This document shows, one piece after another, positions 34,078 through 46,599 of a stretch of 64,000 nt of DNA (position 1 is its first letter; each line of letters starts with the position of its first letter). Below the pieces are notes generated by a model. The model did no database searches. It was not told the origin of the DNA and saw nothing but the letters and a program-made list of their open reading frames with translations. The stretch is from Salminus brasiliensis (Eukaryota; Chordata; Actinopteri; Characiformes; Bryconidae): assembly GCF_030463535.1 (NCBI RefSeq), contig NC_132878.1, forward strand, positions 90,443,507 to 90,507,506. The letters are read 5' to 3'. The translations under genes were made by a program, and so were the position numbers.

Positions 34078-34280
34078 TGAGGAGCAAATCACCAACATGC
34101 AAACGATCACCACCCCACCTCCTCCCTAATTCCCTAACTCATTTCAAAAGTACTGAATGGAACCCCATCATCATTCCAGAGAACACAGTCACACTGCTCC
34201 ACAGCTCAGTGCTGGGGGGCTTTATACCCCTCCAGCCCACTCCTGGCATTAGAAAGCATGGTGCTAATAGGTTCATGTTT
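34078..34280. mobile_element. MITE-like dispersed repeat, unit D
   Basis: Same element as 14,935-15,135; passes into the unit block at about 34,283, with about 110 bp of the B version missing at the join. Confidence 0.6.
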
Positions 34281-34282
34281 AT

Positions 34283-36730
34283 CTGAGCTGTGTAAATGTA
34301 CTGCTGCAGTAATATTTCCCTCAGTGCAGTTTACAGGAAGGGACACATTAGTTGCTATTACATATAAACCCAATGGACCAATCAACCAATTCTATTTCCT
34401 GTATGTCTGTTTCCTTTAATGAGAAGAGAGCAGACAGGATCTATAGATATTCATTCCAGTCCTGCACATCACCCGATTTTCTGATTTTACTAATGACCTC
34501 TCCTCAGTGAAGGAGACCACCATTCTGCTGCTTAACAAAGAAGTGAAGCAAATTAGAGAAATTAGTATTGTGGTGCATGGGTGGAAATAAGACTTGTGAA
34601 CAATGCAGCAGCCGATGGATCCAGATTAGTGCAGATACTCCGACCCTCGGCTACCCGGCTCCCGTCAGTGAGGATTAGGCTTTAGATTAAGGCACTAATT
34701 TAAATCACCATTAAAAAATCCTTCTTTTGATATTTTCTGTTACTATGAAGAGAAAAGTTGTCACAACATGATATGTAGAAATTGTTGGCCAAAAATATTT
34801 TGGGTCATCAGCTGTGGCCTTCTTCCCATTGAGCTTAAAATCTTATGTTCAATGAATGAGCTGTACTGTTCTCAGTCATTTTCATTCATCTTTGAGTTAA
34901 ATGAACTGATAATAATTAATAATCCAATTATTAATTGGAAAATGAATAGTAATTGGTCCATGAGAGCCTAAAACATATTAAAATGAAATAAAAATACCAA
35001 CATATGAGTCAGCTGTGCTGTTTCAGTAACTTACAGTGGGTTTGTGGTGCAATACAATATTCTAAAGTAAACCTTGGGTTCTCCTGGTTCTCCTTGCACA
35101 TTTTGTGTGTCCTCACTCCCCTTCACTCACCGCCAGGGTGTAGTCATTCCCACTAGGCCACATTTCCTTAGGTATTCAGTTATATTTTACTGAATGGTTG
35201 ATTGCTTGGTTTCAGTGTGAAAAGCTGAGAGAGCAAGTTATCATTTTTCTGTGCTACAGAGTGTGATTATATGCTGGCTGAGTACAACAGTGTTCAGTCT
35301 TGTATTACCACAGGATTATACCATAGGGTTGGGCAATATAAGGGTAATATTGTATACTGCTGTATTTACTGTGTCTGATCTGTCAATCTTCTGCCCTGTT
35401 CCTCAATAACCCAGAGGTTTATAGACACAGGGCATTGTGGTAATCTGAGATGTTGGTGCTATTATTGCTAATTGCACACATTTGTAGATGGTGGAGTTGA
35501 TGGATGCCAGTTTTTTTAAGGTGCTCTCGTGTCTGTGTTATCTTCTGGCTCTCTCCATTTAGTTAAGCTGTTATCGTCAGACTTGCCAGAGTCGCAAGCC
35601 ACATTCTGCTAATGTCACATTCTCTGTTATCTATAAATGAGAGAATTCATTCCATCTCTTTACCGTTTTCTAAATAAAATGACTGCTGACCTGTCCAGCC
35701 TGACACTGATAGAAGATTATCCGTTAGGCTGTTCTGCTGCCCACCTCAGACCAGCAGGTGACCCTCCAGCTACTGCTACCTGCCTCAGACTAGTTGCCCA
35801 CTTTCCATTTTGAACTACATTGAAGTTAAAATAGACTCAAAATATGAATCTACCAATTGCTGCTATTATTATTATTATTACTATTATTATATCATAATTA
35901 CTTTTATTATTGTATTAACATCACTATTAAGACATTATCAGTACATCAAACATAACAAGAAAAATAACTACTTTTTTATAGTTTGTGTAAAGAGCATAGA
36001 GAGAATAGAGAGGCTAATTTTAATGGTTATTATCTTGTAAATAGGATTTACAGCAGCCTTTGTAAAAGTAAAAGTAAAGCTCAAATAAATTGGGTTGCCA
36101 GATTTGGGCATGGTGCTGCTTTCCTTGTTTCCACTCTAAAACTGTACAAATTTAAATAATATCCCGTTATATAGGATATTATAAGCTATAATTATTATAG
36201 CATATTGTAGAATATAATCTATAATATATTTTTAACAGTGTAAATAATATAAACTACACATCAGAAGTTTTAACATGTTCTATACAATATTTCAAGTGGG
36301 TTTAATTTTGTTTCCATCATTCCCTTTTCAATATATCATTACTGACGTTGCTTTTTCTGTGTTCTTTAATCCTATGATGTTACAATCATTTAAACCTGTG
36401 AAGAAAAATGGGTTTTATACTATTGAACAAGTAAGAAAGTAAGAAACCAACAAACAGAATTGTTTGTGAATTATTATTTATTGTAATATTTTACATTTTT
36501 ATAGATCCTCTATAAGATACTAGAACAGCTGTGTTTTTTTAAAGGAATATTTATTATTATTGTATCATCTTATAATAAAATCTTTATGATAAATGATCAG
36601 CTCTTTAGTTTTACACACTCTGGGTCAGGTCTGAGATCTTACACCTGGACTAATCTGAGATTCATCTTCAGAGCTCAGACTCAGGTAGAGAGATGGTAAA
36701 TATCTAGTTTTTACTCTAGGAGGAAAAAAA
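34283..36730. other. Unit D block and spacer
   Basis: Homologous to 15,240-17,745 of unit B. The 78-codon frame is interrupted near 34,470. An ATT microsatellite lies at 35,864-35,890. No gene is recognised. Confidence 0.6.
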
Positions 36731-36731
36731 G

Positions 36732-38060
36732 AAACTGGCTTTCCTCGACACAATTGAGCAGCAGCTCTACTCTGAGCCTCTCCGAGATAACAGAAGACTG
36801 AGCGGGAGACCACCATGGCCTCAGATCTGGAGGTGCTGATTCTTATACTGACCACTTCAAACTGCTCAAGTGCTGCTGAAGGCCTTCACACGCAGAAGCC
36901 AGCAGGACAATGTCATCTGCAAACAGCAGAAACAAGCCCCCGGCCCCCCGCCTGAAGCCATCCTTGCCCTTGCCTTTGCATTGCTATCCTGTCCATGAAT
37001 ATCACAAACAGGAAGTGAGAGAAGGCACAGCTCTGATGGAGTCCAACACCAACACTGAACAAGCTTCAGTGCTGAGAATACGGACACAGCTCTCACGCCG
37101 AGAGTAAAGGGACTGCACGACTCGCATCAGCACCTGTCGCACCCCCGATACCCCAGGAGCACTTCCTACAAGATGTCTTGGGGAACACAGTCGTAAGCCT
37201 TCTCCTTCTCCACAAAACACATGTAGACTGGAGTGATGTACTCCCATGTCCCCTCAACAATCTCAGAGAGAGTGAGGAGCTGGTCCAACGTTCTACAGCC
37301 AGGACAGAATCCGCATTACTCCACCTGAATCTGAGGGTTAACTATCAGGTGCATTCTCCTTTGCACTATACTGGACTAAACTTTCCAGGGAGGCTGAGAT
37401 ATGTGATGCATCAATAATTTGCATGCACTCTCCAGTCCTCTTTCTTGAAAATGGGAACCACCACCCTGGTTAGCCAGTCCAGAAGCACTGCTCCCGAGGT
37501 CCATGCAACACTAGAAAGTGTCTCGAACAAGACAGCCCCCCAATGTCTAGAGCCTTTAGCAACTCTGGGCAAATCCCATCTACTCTTGATTTGCCACTGT
37601 GGTGCTTTCCAACTACCTCAGTAACCTCAGCCAGAAAAGATGGATGATGCCCCAGTAGCCTCCAGCCCTGCCTCCTGGATAGAAGCCATGTTCCTCGGGT
37701 TTAGGAGTTCCTCAAAGTGTTCTATCCAGCACCCAACAATACCCTCAGCTGAGTTCAGAGCTTCAGCACCCTTACTGAGCACAGTTTGGACAGTGTCGCT
37801 CCTTCCCCTTCTGAGTTGTCGGAGTGCTTTCCAGAACCTCCTTGTGGCTGCACTGAAGTCTTTCTCCATGGCCTCTCTAAACTACTCTGCAATAGCTGTT
37901 ACCTTTTTTGCCTGCTGCCTCAATGGAATCGAGAGTACCCAGAGCCTTCCTCCACTTGACAGCCTCCCTGATTAAAGGTTGCAACCAAAAGAAGCACCAA
38001 CTAGTCGAGTCAAATTTGGTTATACTGCTTTTGAGAACCTGATGTTGTTGCAAAGCAGCT
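36732..38060 (-). mobile_element. LINE ORF2 fragment, unit D
   Basis: Single copy of the decayed LINE, with the same order of RT pieces as in unit A: pre-RT at 37,627-37,869, FADD-region frame at 36,866-37,096. L2 tail remnant follows at 38,045-38,240. Confidence 0.8.
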
Positions 38061-38459
38061 TTACAGAAATATGGAAATAACAGATCAAATTAATAAATCA
38101 ATAAATAAAAACAAATAAAATTGCAACCCCAAGTGAGCAAGCCAAAGGCGACAGTGGCAAGGAAAAACTCCCTCAGAGCTGGAGGAAGAAACCTTGGGAG
38201 GAACCAAGACTCACTTTGGGGGACCCATCCTCCTCTGATCAAAAAAACCTATAAATTACTAAAAATGGTGTAAAGTCAGGTGTAAAGGTGTGAATGTAAA
38301 TGTAAATATAAGTCACCCAAGAGACACTATGAGTGAACCAAGGTACAATCTCTGGGTTTTGAACATGGTGTTTCCTATCATGGACAAATTGTGTGCACTC
38401 CAAACCCAAACCTTAGAGGTGGTGGGTCCAGATAGTCGCCCCAAGTTATTTGTTCAGGC

Positions 38460-40728
38460 TCAGGCCAACTGGGGTAACCTCAGTTTGAGTAATGTCAGTT
38501 TGAATAATCTGAAGGGGAGCCTAAGTCTCCAGGTTTTCTGCATCACTGTGGACTGTGGGAGCACAGGCTCTGCTTCCACCACCAGCCCATGGAGCAGGAT
38601 TTTTCCTTCAGAATGGAATCCACCCAGTATGTTATCATTACCGGGAGCCATGAAAGACATCTACAGGGGGTGAACCGCATTCGTCTTTTTTGGGATCTGT
38701 TGGAAGGACAAAAGGACAAAGATTGATCAGACATTTCTGCCCAATATTAAAGTGATTATACAGTAAGAAATCTGGATCACTCAGAAATCGACTCACATAC
38801 CTTAAACTTGGGGAATTTCAGCCTCCTGGATCTCTGCCTCACTGTGGGCTGTGGGAGAACAGCTTCATCCTCAACCACCGGCCCACAGAGCAAGATGTCC
38901 GAAATCCCATCCTCACAGCTTTGTTTAGAACTGGAAGAAGCAGGAGCTTCTGTAGAGGCAGCACTGGAGGAGTTGTGCACCTTACAGTTCACTGTGAAGA
39001 ATCTCTTCATCCTCCCTCGAAGTGACTGGGAGGTTCTGAGGAACGGTGCTACAAGGTAAGCTTTAGCCGCCCTTTTAATTGTAGCACAAAGTGGACTGCA
39101 GCTGAAGCAGCCACACTCCTCCCCCACCGCCTCTACGCTTCGGGAAGTGAGACTTGCCCCAGCTCTACTGCTGTTGTCTTCCTGAGGTGAACTGATGTCC
39201 TGATGAGAAGTGCTTACCCCATCCTGTTCATCAATGACTTCCACAGTGAACCTGCCTATAACTCTGGGGACATAAGTAATAAAGAAAAGGTCCTTAGTGT
39301 TAGTGAACTAATGCTGTACGTTACCTATTTACAGAACAGCTCTGCACTCTGAGTAACCTTTATCAGTGCATACTATGTACAGTACACCAAGTGTGTCTCC
39401 TTAGTTCCAGTGTTTTCAGAGCTGAGATACAACACATGGAACAAATGAAGCACTTAATAAATGAATTCATAAGTAATATATATTCATAATAAAAAAACAA
39501 AACAAAACAAACATACTGTATTTTCTTCAACCGCTTAATGGTGTTCTGCTCATCAGCGTCAGTTTTGGAGAAGAAACCATCTACCTTAGGGTGTTTCTCA
39601 GGCGTCCCAAACAGATTTTCCTGTGGAGCGCTTTTACCCTCAGCTACAGACGGGCCTGCGGCCTCACCCGTTTCACTGTTGATGACAATAAAAGAAACAA
39701 ATTATAAATCAAACAGCTCAAAAAATCTGGGGGTGTTTCACAAAGCAGGATTCTTAGTTCAGCCAGAAAATTCCAGATCCCAGCCTGTCCAATAGAAGAA
39801 GAGCTGAGGGACATTCCTATCCTCACCATTGGGCTAAAGTTATCTGACTAGCTGAGAAATGCCTCTTTGTGAAACACCCCCTGCAGATATTTCTAATGCA
39901 GCGGTTTGCTTACCATTCTTGGCGTGACTGCAGCCATGGGTGCTTTTCCACATCTGTCACAGACGGGCGAGTTGAAGGGTCGTACTGCAGCATGTAGGAA
40001 ATTAAGGCCCGACAGGGCTCCTCCACTGTGATCCCAACTGGATACTGCAGGGCTTTACGCTGGACCCGTAGCAATTTATGCGCACGCTTTTCTTTAAAGG
40101 GCACGGACCCGGTAACCATTACGTAAAGAACCACTCCCAGGCTCCACACATCACTTTTCTTTGGATCATAAGGCTGACGCCTAATCACCTCCGGTGCAGC
40201 GTAGAAACGAGTGCAGCAATATGTCTCACTCATTTCTGGGAAGCCTTTTGAAAAGCGTGAAAGACCAAAGTCTGCTAGCTTGACTTGATAATCAGCTGTC
40301 AGCAGAACATTTGTACATTTGAGGTCTCGATGCACAATGTCCTGCTTGTGCAGGTAGACCACAGCACTGACAAGCTGGGAGAACCAGGTTTTGGCCAGGC
40401 CAGTGGGGATGTGGTGGCGCAGCTTGATCTCCCGATTGAGATCTGTTATAGCAGCCTCCATCACGATACAGACCTGTCCGTTATTCATCTTAATAATGTT
40501 GTGCACCTCAACAATGTGAGGGTGCTTCACTTTTTTCAGAATGGCGAGTTCCCGGGGCAGAAATTTCTGAACTAAAGTACTTGACCCCCTCCTGCTGTCT
40601 ATTATTTTAATAGCCACCTGGTTGGGGTGCTTTTCAGAGGTGGCCAGTTTAACCTGGCCAAAATTCCCTTCACCTATCTTGCGCAGCACCGTGTAGCCCA
40701 TTCGTCTCAGGACTGTCTCAGTGGCCAT
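38460..40728 (-). CDS. Copy D, TSSK-family serine/threonine kinase, intact
   Basis: Exons 39,914-40,728; 39,517-39,675; 38,801-39,263; 38,460-38,660 (alternative terminal exon 38,661-38,696). All junctions have GT-AG ends and agree in phase; predicted length is about 545 residues. The kinase domain differs from copy C at only a few positions (for example HIVEVHNIIK against YIVEVHNIVK) and keeps Lys41, Glu60, HRD, DFG and APE. Exon 2 is 18 nt shorter than in A-C, in frame, removing one of two VDG-containing repeats (VDGWEK). The tail keeps the CGCFSCSPLC cluster. Near-identity to copy E suggests a very recent duplication or conversion. Promoter block is complete. Confidence 0.85.
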
Positions 40729-40843
40729 TTTCTCCCTGTGGATTAAAAGAGAAGCTGAAAGTTAGAAAGTTTTGAAAGAAAATCAGATGTAGAACCTGTT
40801 TCTGGTTCTAGATAAGATGGCTCTAGATAACTGTGTTAACCAA

Positions 40844-40970
40844 ATGACATCACTGTCATTTAGACCGTAGAAATCAAGTGTCTCGAGAGCTGCTGAATCC
40901 TTGACTGAGCCAATGAGGGAGAGAACACCCCTTTTTATAGGGTTCTGTGATGTCATCAGTATGACATCAC
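40844..40970 (-). promoter_or_regulatory. TATA box plus CRE-like palindrome, copy D promoter
   Basis: GTGATGTCAT-4 nt-ATGACATCAC at 40,947-40,970, CTATAAAAAG at 40,931-40,940 and a leader ATGACATCAC at 40,844-40,853. The palindrome arms are unchanged from A, C and E while the 4-nt spacer varies (cggt, cagt, ctgt). Confidence 0.65.
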
Positions 40971-41418
40971 AATGGAGAGGTGAGCTGGGGTCAGTGAGGT
41001 CAGTTTCTTCATTGGCTGTACAGGACTGTATGTACACACACACACACACACACACACACTGTGCTGTGAAAATGTGTCAAAATAAAAGTCACACAAACAA
41101 AACAGAAATACAAAATTCTTTCAAACTAAAAGCTAAAATTACTGTTGCACATTTGTGTGCCCTTTTTTGTGCTAATCTGAATTTTTTTTACACCACTACC
41201 TCTGACAAAGACCCAGCTTTTTGAAACTGGGCTCTACCTTGAAATGCAAAATACTTTGACAGTCTTCAGATTTAGTAATAACATGTACGTTATGTTGATG
41301 CATTTTTTGAAAGAAAGGCAGGGGTGCCAATATTTTCGGTCATGTCTTTATCTAGTGGAAAGAAGTATATTGTGTAGTGAAGTCAAGTGATAACTTAGGT
41401 TTCCTGTTACTATGCAAT

Positions 41419-41634
41419 GGGCAGTGGTGGCTCAGCATTTGGAGTACTAGGCTATTGATGGTGGGTTTGCGGGTTCGATACCATGGCTCAGCAAGCTGCC
41501 ACTGTTGGGCCATTGAGCAAGGCTTTTAACACTCTCAGTGCCCTGGATGGTGCAGCAAAGGCTCCTCGCTAGTGTGTGTGTGTTTTCACTGCATGCATGG
41601 GTTAAAGTCAGAGGCCAGATTCCATTTCTGTCCA
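41419..41634 (+). mobile_element. Old tRNA-derived SINE, unit D
   Basis: Counterpart of 27,268-27,481, with B-box-like gggttcgatacc. Confidence 0.75.
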
Positions 41635-42044
41635 ACAAAAATGGAGAACATGGGTGTTTTTGCTTTTATTTTAACAGTTGCTGCTTTAATGTATGAGAGT
41701 CTGACCTCTCTGAAGCAACAACAGCAGCCCCTTATACATCACTGCTGATCACCATACAGCAGAAACACTGAGTCGTGGTTCTAGATAGAGTAGTTTACTA
41801 ACCACTTCACCTCAGGTTCAGTTCTCACATCGGTTAACCCCCAGTGCATCATGTGTTTTTTTTTTTTTTTTGGAGCCTCTGTGTTCCAGTCAGATCTGCT
41901 GGAATATAAAATATATTTGATCTGGTTTATCCTGTTATTGTAATGTACACTGACAGACAGACAAAGGTTTGTTTAACATGCCAAGATCAATGGCGCCAAG
42001 GGTCCTTTTGCCCGATGGGCATTGCACTACAGTCCGAACCTAGA

Positions 42045-42268
42045 CCTCAAGGGTGGTGGGTCCATGTTGTCGTCCTATGATATTTTGACAACCAGGCTGT
42101 GGGAGAACATTGCCGGGAGCCATTTTAAACATTTAGAAGTCGTAATCTGTTAGAAGGACAAAATGACATATGACCAAACATTTCTGACCAATATTTAAAG
42201 TGATTTACAGTATAAAATTTGAATCACTAAAAATCCTTACACTTGGGTATTTTCAGGGTCGGTACTAC
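42045..42268 (-). pseudogene. Relic of an older kinase gene 3' end, unit D
   Basis: Counterpart of 27,885-28,106; keeps the same order of short matches to the exon 4/intron 3 region and the same jump into exon 3-like gggtcggtactacaaag. Confidence 0.6.
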
Positions 42269-42705
42269 AAAGTTTTGGCTTCTCTATGTGAACATAGAGC
42301 TGATGTGCCTTGGCAAAAAGTTCCATTTCTGTCTCATCTGTCCATAGGACATTCTCCCAGAAGCTTTGGGGCTTGTCAACATGTAGCTTGGCAAATTCCA
42401 GTCTGGCTTTTTATTATTTGTATTCAACAATGGTGTCCTCCTTGGTCGTCTCCCATGAAGTCCACTTTGGCTCAAACAACGACGGATGGTGCGTTCTGAC
42501 ACTGATGTTCCTTGAGCTTCAAGTTCACCTTTAACAATTTTGTCCACGTGTGTATAGTGCAATAACACACATGCTGCTCTCGTACATACTTCATATATCC
42601 CCACCGGCCCTGCTTACGTTTATTTATTGTTTGTTGTTAATAGCTCTTCTGTTGTTATGCTTATGGTAATATGTGAACTTCAATGTAGTGACATTGTCAG
42701 AGTGT
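42269..42705 (-). mobile_element. Tc1/mariner-like transposase fragment, unit D
   Basis: Nearly identical to 28,107-28,545; reads VSERTIRRCLSQSGLHGRRP. Shows the uninterrupted site for the LTR inserted at 10,475. Confidence 0.75.
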
Positions 42706-43140
42706 GGCTAGTGCGGCAGATCAGACTATAACAGTCTAACTAAAAAAGGAGAGCAAGAAGGTAACACAGATACAGGAGCACCCTGAAATACTGTCATCCC
42801 TCCACTCCACCGTCATCAAACCTGATTGATCTTGTGGAAGCGGCAAGACAATTCAATTCAATTACATTTTATTTATATAGGCTTTTTATAACAAAGCAGC
42901 TTTACAGAGATTTTTTAAAGAGCCTCTTTTGAGCAAGCTAGTCGAGAGGAAGAACCTTAAGAGGAACCTAGACTCAAAAGGGGAACCCATCCTCCTAAGG
43001 TAAATAAAGGTAAATGTGACGTCAAGCCACACAAGATGAAAATGTGAGTGAGATTATCAAGCCCATGCAGGTAAACAGTCAGAAGCATAGTCCTGCAGTG
43101 AGGTGAGGATGAATCAGTGTGAGGCCCCAGAGCAGGACAG
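42706..43140 (-). mobile_element. Older L2 3'-end fragments and empty L2 site
   Basis: Same composite as 11,265-11,696. At 43,125-43,145 gagcaggac runs directly into agcaggcagc, the pre-insertion state of the L2 copies at 11,697 and 28,942. Confidence 0.65.
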
Positions 43141-43151
43141 CAGGCAGCAGG

Positions 43152-43403
43152 TCAACACCTAAAATGTGAACGACTGATAAAAGCATTGCCCATCACATCG
43201 TAGTGGATTCTGATGAGTAGCCTTTTATTGACCACTTCTTCGAGACGTCCCTTACGCTTGGTCATGGGACTATTTGGAGATACACTCTTTATGTTTCTCT
43301 CTACCATTATCAACTCCCAGTTTCTCAAATGTTCACAATAGTTGTCAGATAACTGTTTGGGTAGCCCAACCGGGAACCAGAAGCTTTTGTCCTCGGGTTC
43401 CAC
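43152..43403 (-). other. Conserved 83-codon open frame, unit E
   Basis: Same unidentified frame as in units B and D, differing at two or three residues (FWFPVGLPKQLSD). Confidence 0.35.
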
Positions 43404-43582
43404 GTTGGCCCCACATGTGTATGCCCACCAGAGTCAGTAATGGGACCAGGAGGAGTAAAACATGGGCCCCATCTGGATTCTACACTGTATATGGAGCCTA
43501 GAAGTGGAATTAAGGTGGGCTGTAACGATGGGCCCATCTGAATTTGTTCAGAACTATAAATAAATAAATTTAACATTAGACA

Positions 43583-43862
43583 GGGCAGTGGTGGCTCAGC
43601 GGTTAGAGCGCCAGGATATCGATAACAGGGTTGTGGGTTCGATTCCCGGGCTCGGCAAGCTGCCACTGTTGGGCCCTTAAGCAAGGCCCTTTACCCTCTC
43701 TGCTCCCCGGGCACTGGAGCGTGTGTGTGTGTGTGTGTGTACTCACTGCCCCTAACACATGTGTGTGTGTCAGTGTGTGTTCACTACCAGATGGGTTAAA
43801 TGCGGAGGACACATTTCGCTGTACAGTCCACACTGTACAGTGACAAATATGTGCACCTTTAC
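43583..43862 (+). mobile_element. Young tRNA-derived SINE, unit E
   Basis: Has a good A box (tggctcagcggttagagc) and B box (gggttcgattcccgggc), then body, an expanded GT repeat and the tail. Same insertion point as 33,770 in unit D. Confidence 0.85.
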
Positions 43863-43929
43863 ATTACTTAAATGTAAATTGAACATTAGACAAACTTCAT
43901 CAAACACATTTTTGATGATTTTTTTATTT

Positions 43930-44130
43930 ATATGAGGAGCAAATCACCAACATGCAAACGATCACCACCCCACCTCCTCCCTAATTCCCCAACTCATTTC
44001 AAAAGTACTGAATGGAGCCCCATCATCATTCCAGAGAACACAGTCACACTGCTCCACAGCTCAGTGCTGGGGGGCTTTATACCCCTCCAGCCCACTCCTG
44101 GCATTAGAAAGCATGGTGCTAATAGGTTCA
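43930..44130. mobile_element. MITE-like dispersed repeat, unit E
   Basis: Same element as 14,935-15,135 and 34,078-34,280. Confidence 0.6.
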
Positions 44131-44206
44131 TGTTTATCTGAGCTGTGTAAATGTACTGCTGCAGTAATATTTCCCTCAGTGCAGTTTACAGGAAGGGACA
44201 CATTAG

Positions 44207-44443
44207 TTGCTATTACATATAAACCCAATGGACCAATCAACCAATTCTATTTCCTGTATGTCTGTTTCCTTTAATGAGAAGAGAGCAGACAGGATCTATA
44301 GATATTCATTCCAGTCCTGCACATCAACCCCTGTTAAATTTACTAATGACCTCTCCTCAGTGAAGGAGACCACCATTCTGCTGCTTAACAAAGAAGTGAA
44401 GCAAATTAGAGAAATTAGTATTGTGGTGCATGGGTGGAAATAA
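44207..44443 (+). other. Conserved 78-codon open frame, unit E
   Basis: Same unidentified frame as 15,306-15,542; open, with the B-type sequence at the SCTSTPVKF segment. Confidence 0.3.
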
Positions 44444-46598
44444 GACTTGTGAACAATGCAGCAGCCGATGGATCCAGATTAGTGCAGATACTCCGACCCT
44501 CGGCTACCCGGCTCCCGTCAGTGAGGATTAGGCTTTAGATTAAGGCACTAATTTAAATCACCATTAAAAATCCTTCTTTTGATATTTTCTGTTACTATGA
44601 AGAGAAATGTTGTCACAACATGATATGTAGAAATTGTTGGCCAAAAATATGTTGGGCCATCAGCTGTAGCCTTCTTCCCATTGAGCTTAAAATCTTATGT
44701 TCAATGAATGAGCTGTACTGTTCCTAGTCATTTTCATTCATCTTTGAGTTAAATGAACTGATAATAATTAATAATCCAATTATTAATTGGAAAATGAATA
44801 GTAATTGGTCCATGACAGCCTAAAACATATTAAAATGAAATAAAAATACCAACATATTCCAGTAACCTGAGTCAGCTGTGCTGTTTCTGTAACGTACAGT
44901 GGGTTTGTGGTGCAATACAATATTCTAAAGTAAACCTTGGGTTCTCCTGGTTCTCCTTGCACATTTTGTGTGTCCTCACTCCCCTTCATTCACCATCAGG
45001 GTGTAGTCATTCCCACAAGGCCACATTTCCTTAGGTATTCAGTTATATTTTACTGAATGGTTGATTGCTTGGTTTCAGTGTGAAAAGCTGTGAGAGCAAG
45101 TTTATCATTTTTCTGTGCTACAGAGTGTGATTATATGCTGGCTGAGTACAACAGTGTTCAGTCTTGTATTACCACAGGATTATACCATAGGGTTGGGCAG
45201 TATAACAGTAATATTGTATACTGCTGTATTTACTGTGTCTGATCTGTCAATCTTCTGCTCTGTTGCTCAATAACCCAGAGGTTTATAGACACAGGGCATT
45301 GTGGTAATCTGAGATGTTGGTGCCATTATTGCTAATTGCACACATTTGTAGATGGTGGAGAGGATGGATGCCAGTTTTTTTAAGGTGCTCTCGTGTCTGT
45401 TTTATCTTCTGGCTCTCTCCATTTAGTTAAGCTGTTATCGTCAGACTTGCCAGAGTCGCAAGCCACATTCTGCTAATGTCACATTCTCTGTTATCTATAA
45501 ATGAGAGAATTCATTCCATCTCTTTACTGTTTTCTAAATAAAATGACTGCTGACCTGTCCAGCCTGACACTGATAGAAGATTATCCGTTAGGCTGTTCTG
45601 CTGCCCACCTCAGACCAGCGGCTGACCCTCCAGCTACCGCTACCTGCCTCAGACTAGTTGCCCACTTTCCATTTTGAACTACATTGAAGTTAAAATAGAC
45701 TCAAAATATGAATCTACCAATTGCTGCTATTATTATTATTATTACTATTATTATATCATAATTACTTTTATTATTGTATTAACATCACTATTAAGACATT
45801 ATCAGTACATCAAACATAACAAGAAAAATAACTACTTTTTTATAGTTTGTGTAAAGAGCATAGAGAGAATAGAGAGGCTAATTTTAATGGTTAGTATCTT
45901 GTAAATAGGATTTACAGCAGCCTTTGTAAAAGTAAAAGTAAAGCTCAAATAAATTGGGTTGCCAGATTTGGGCATGGTGCTGCTTTCCTTGTTTCCACTC
46001 TAAAACTGTACAAATTTAAATAATATCCCGTTATATAGGATATTATAAGCTATAATTATTATAGCATATTGTAGAATATAATCTATAATATATTTTTAAC
46101 AGTGTAAATAATATAAACTACATATCAGAAGTTTTAACATGTTCTATACAATATTTCAAGTGGGTTTAATTTTGTTTCCATCATTCCCTTTTCAATATAT
46201 CATTACTGACGTTGCTTTTTCTGTGTTCTTTAATCCTATGATGTTACAATCATTTAAACCTGTGAAGAAAAATGGGTTTTATACTATTGAACAAGTAAGA
46301 AAGTAAGAAACCAACAAACAGAATTGTTTGTGAATAATTATTTATTGTAATATTTTACATTTTTATAGATCCTCTATAAGATACTAGAACAGCTGTGTTT
46401 TATTAAGGAATATTTATTATTATTGTATCATCTTATAATAAAATCTTTATGATAAATGATCAGCTCTTTAGTTTTACACACTCTGGGTCAGGTCTGAGAT
46501 CTTACACCTGGACCAATCTGAGATTCATCTTCAGAGCTCAGACTCAGGTAGAGAGATGGTAAATATCTAGTTTTTACTCTAGGAGGAAAAAAAGAAAC
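44444..46598. other. Unit E spacer without a recognisable gene
   Basis: Homologous to unit B 15,543-17,745 and unit D 34,590-36,730. An ATT microsatellite lies at 45,727-45,755. Up to about 45,250 it shares variants with unit B; past about 46,150 it shares a deletion with unit D. Confidence 0.6.
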
Positions 46599-46599
46599 T

